This document shows positions 6,480 through 8,097 of a stretch of 8,097 nt of DNA, one piece after another. The notes below the pieces were generated by a model. That model saw nothing but the letters and a program-made list of their open reading frames with translations, was not told the origin of the DNA and searched no databases. Position 1 is the first letter of the stretch, and each line of letters begins with the position of its first letter. Source of the stretch: Gemmatimonadota bacterium (GTDB lineage Bacteria; Gemmatimonadota; Gemmatimonadetes; Gemmatimonadales; GWC2-71-9); the NCBI GenBank assembly GCA_017889745.1, contig JAGGAG010000125.1, forward strand, positions 1 to 8,097, in the 5' to 3' direction. The position numbers and the translations under genes were made by a program.

Positions 6480-7022
6480 ATGTCGTTCCGCGCACAATTG
6501 GCGAGTCTTGCCTTGGCATTGGGCGTCGCCGGCCCGCTCTCGGCCCAGAAGGTAAGCACGGACTGGGACCACAGCGCCAAGTGGTCCAATTACAACTCCT
6601 ACTACATCGAGATCCAGAAATCGTTCGCCACGCAGTTGGGGAACCAGCGCGGCATCGCGGCGGTCGATTCCGCGCTCCAGTCCAGGGGCTGGAAGAAGGT
6701 GCCGACCCTGGACGCGGCGAGCGCCGCGGTTCTGCTGAACGCGGTCGCACAGAAGGACGAGACTTCCACGACCATGTACACCGGTGGTGGCTACGGCGGG
6801 TGGGGCTACCGCGGCGGTGGAACGGGCATGGCCACCACCTCCACCTCACAGTACACGGTGGGCACGCTCGTGGTGGACATCTTCGACGTAAAGACGAAGC
6901 AGCTTCTTTTCCGTGGCCAGGCACAGGAGACCGTTTCGAGCGACTCGGAGAAGAACACGAAAAACCTGTACAAGGCCACCGCAAAGATGTTCAAGGACTT
7001 CCCCCCGACGGCCGATAAGTAG
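6480..7022 (+). CDS. Exported DUF4136 protein, copy 2
   Basis: The protein has 180 residues and aligns without gaps to copy 1 over residues 1-180, with 131 identical by hand count (about 73%). The mature parts are closer than the signal peptides. The signal peptide is residues 1-22 (cut at LSA|QK). Family hallmarks are the same: STDWDHSAKWSNYNSY, AVDSALQSRGWKK, GTLVVDIFDVKTKQLLFRG and KMFKDFPP. The Gly-rich insertion is kept (GGGYGGWGYRGGGTGM) but with Arg and Thr in place of Gly and Met. GGAG lies 8 nt before the ATG, as in copy 1. The 41-nt gap has no terminator, so the two form an operon. The divergence suggests both copies are maintained, perhaps as partners or with slightly different ligands, but no function is known. 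Confidence 0.9.
   Translation: MSFRAQLASLALALGVAGPLSAQKVSTDWDHSAKWSNYNSYYIEIQKSFATQLGNQRGIAAVDSALQSRGWKKVPTLDAASAAVLLNAVAQKDETSTTMYTGGGYGGWGYRGGGTGMATTSTSQYTVGTLVVDIFDVKTKQLLFRGQAQETVSSDSEKNTKNLYKATAKMFKDFPPTADK
6824..6851 (+). repeat. 28-bp exact direct repeat, copy in second DUF4136 gene
   Basis: This is the partner of 6237-6264. The surrounding codons differ at many third positions, so this perfectly conserved patch stands out from the rest of the pair. Confidence 0.9.
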
Positions 7023-7041
7023 CCTTCCGTCACGGGCAAGG

Positions 7042-7080
7042 AACGGCGTCCCGCGGTGATCCATCGCCGCGGGATGCGTT
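7042..7080 (+). terminator. Probable hairpin terminator after the DUF4136 pair
   Basis: TCCCGCGG (7049-7056) pairs perfectly with CCGCGGGA (7067-7074) around a 10-nt loop. The stem can extend outward through G:T, C:G and G:C pairs, and further (AAC with GTT) if one base bulges. It starts 20 nt after the second DUF4136 stop. The tail (gttgtttc) is only moderately T-rich, so this is either a weak intrinsic terminator or a 3'-end protecting hairpin. Confidence 0.5.
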
Positions 7081-7128
7081 GTTTCGGGGACTGGCGCAAC
7101 CGAAAAGTCACCTGCACTCTCATAGTCC

Positions 7129-8097
7129 ATGATATCCTGCATCCTCCGCCGACCCGGCGTCCTTCTGGCGCCCGTGGCCTTCGCCTTCCTGAGCGCGTGC
7201 TCGCTCAATGCCAAGCCGGAGAAGACAACCGCCATGACGAAGACGGGCGTGACCGCTTCGGTGGAAGGGCTGCGGTCCGCGGTGCTGGGCCAGTCCCAGG
7301 ATGCCTCCGAGGCGATCGAGCGGGCGGCCGATACCATCGCCGCACAGACCACGAGTCCAACCGTCCGCGTCAACGCACTGGAGTGGAAGCTCGTCTCCGC
7401 TACTGAACTGCAGAGCGCGGCCCTGGCGCGCGATCCGGTGGTGGCCCTGGCCGACCTCATTGTCTTCACTCTCCAGATGCGGGCATTCCTCACCGCCGGC
7501 GAGGGCAGGGACCTCTTTGGCCCGCAGCAACCGACGGCGGTAGCGACCGCGGACGGGAACCTCTCGCGTCTCCTGACCCTGGTGGACCAGATCGCGCCGT
7601 CGGGTACCTCGACACGGTGGCTCGCCGTCCTTGGCCCATACGCCGAGAGCAACCCGATTCAGAGTCCGTTTGTGGGGCGCGTCGGAGCCACCGACTCCCT
7701 CACGCAGGCCCTGTCGGCCGATCGCTCGGCGCTGGCGGCGGTGGGAGACATCGAAGTGACGGCGCGCATCCTCGACCGGCGGATCGAGCAGATTCAGCGA
7801 TCTTTGCTCAAGCAGGCTCGATGGCAGGCGGAACTGATGGTGGCCTACGCCGCCAAGCAGCCCGTGGTGGACACGCTCGTGCGCGACGTCGACCGTATCA
7901 CCTCGTCGGTCGAGCGGATCACGGGGGTCACGGAGGAGCTGCCCGACCTGGTGACCCGGGAGCGCATCGCGGCCCTGGAGGCGGTCACTGAGGAGCGCCT
8001 GGCCGTCATGACCGGTATCACAGGGGAACGCGAGGCGGTCCTGTCGGCCTTATCGGCCGAACGTGCCATCGTGATCGACGCGCTGCATGAGGAACGG
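7129..8097 (+). CDS. Lipoprotein with C-terminal hendecad-repeat coiled coil (3' truncated)
   Basis: The frame is open from ATG 7129 to the last base (323 codons visible) with no stop. The N-terminus has basic residues, a hydrophobic run and the lipobox LSAC, so Cys24 would be lipidated; Ser25 at +2 favours the outer membrane. Residues about 30-240 look mostly helical and Ala/Leu-rich, and I do not recognise a domain there. From about residue 244 the sequence falls into 11-residue blocks, and from 277 these become true repeats with a shared 'ER' (RERIAALEAVT, EERLAVMTGIT, GEREAVLSALS, AERAIVIDALH). Such hendecads form long, slightly right-handed coiled-coil rods. An in-frame TAG two codons upstream fixes this ATG as the first possible start; a later ATG at codon 36 would lose the lipobox. 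No SD is visible. A periplasm-spanning tether is one possibility, but the C-terminus that would decide it is not in view. Confidence 0.82.
   Translation, partial: MISCILRRPGVLLAPVAFAFLSACSLNAKPEKTTAMTKTGVTASVEGLRSAVLGQSQDASEAIERAADTIAAQTTSPTVRVNALEWKLVSATELQSAALARDPVVALADLIVFTLQMRAFLTAGEGRDLFGPQQPTAVATADGNLSRLLTLVDQIAPSGTSTRWLAVLGPYAESNPIQSPFVGRVGATDSLTQALSADRSALAAVGDIEVTARILDRRIEQIQRSLLKQARWQAELMVAYAAKQPVVDTLVRDVDRITSSVERITGVTEELPDLVTRERIAALEAVTEERLAVMTGITGEREAVLSALSAERAIVIDALHEER
7957..8097 (+). repeat. 33-bp-period (11-codon) tandem repeat in the lipoprotein gene
   Basis: Four complete units (7957-7989, 7990-8022, 8023-8055, 8056-8088) and the first three codons of a fifth are visible. 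Each has E-R at positions 2-3, hydrophobic residues at 7 and 10, and usually T, S or H at 11. The DNA copies have diverged, so the period is clear in protein but not a simple DNA repeat. The array continues past the window. Confidence 0.8.

Noticed and set aside
5811..7022. Single 403-codon gene covering both DUF4136 copies
   Set aside because: Only its second half is real (copy 2). Over copy 1 it runs in the wrong frame, and the true copy 1 has its own SD, signal peptide and family motifs.
7121..7126. CATAGT as a leaderless -10 for the lipoprotein gene
   Set aside because: It ends only 2 nt before the ATG, so transcription would begin inside the coding region, and no -35 is visible. The start signal of this gene remains unexplained.
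6846..7652. 268-codon minus-strand frame across the end of DUF4136 copy 2 and the lipoprotein start
   Set aside because: It crosses two supported plus-strand genes and a hairpin, and its protein resembles nothing I know.

Overview
The window is about two-thirds G+C, tightly packed and entirely protein-coding apart from short gaps. The gene set is secreted or envelope-located: a DsbA-like thiol protein, an exported M28 peptidase, an Omp85-like barrel, a DUF4136 pair and a lipoprotein. Weak or absent Shine-Dalgarno (SD) sites at several genes and the style of the barrel and DUF4136 proteins suggest a Gram-negative environmental bacterium, with Gemmatimonadota my best guess. That guess rests on recollection of family style, not on a marker gene. 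I see no tRNA, rRNA, CRISPR array, insertion sequence or phage gene.

Layout. (1) Positions 2-517 (+) hold the 3' part of a DsbA/BdbD-type protein with a CPYC active site; its start lies off the left edge. (2) Positions 3503-518 (-) form a two-gene unit: a CPBP (CAAX/Abi-type) intramembrane protease followed 4 nt later by a secreted M28 peptidase with the glutamate carboxypeptidase II (GCPII) architecture. The M28 stop codon abuts the DsbA stop codon with no gap (TGA|TCA). (3) A 47-bp divergent spacer (3504-3550) separates the CPBP gene from the next gene. Both genes start with GTG, neither has an SD, and each has a TANNNT box 5-6 nt before its start, which looks like leaderless transcription. 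(4) Positions 3551-5713 (+) encode a 720-residue outer-membrane protein with an Omp85/DUF5686-like barrel. (5) After a 179-bp leader region with inverted repeats and a candidate promoter come two tandem DUF4136 paralogues (5893-6438 and 6480-7022, about 73% identical by hand count). (6) A GC-rich hairpin follows. (7) Positions 7129-8097 (+) hold a lipoprotein whose C-terminal part becomes a regular 11-residue (hendecad) repeat running off the right edge.

How the genes fit together: all products should be exported to or embedded in the envelope, but nothing ties them to one pathway. The only convincing co-transcribed sets are CPBP-M28 and the DUF4136 pair. I did not find evidence for a dedicated new multi-gene system. 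The most distinctive points are the divergent leaderless-type promoter, the M28 peptidase that keeps its zinc site but has lost most of the GCPII glutamate-recognition residues, the altered Omp85 motif in the barrel, and the hendecad-repeat lipoprotein.
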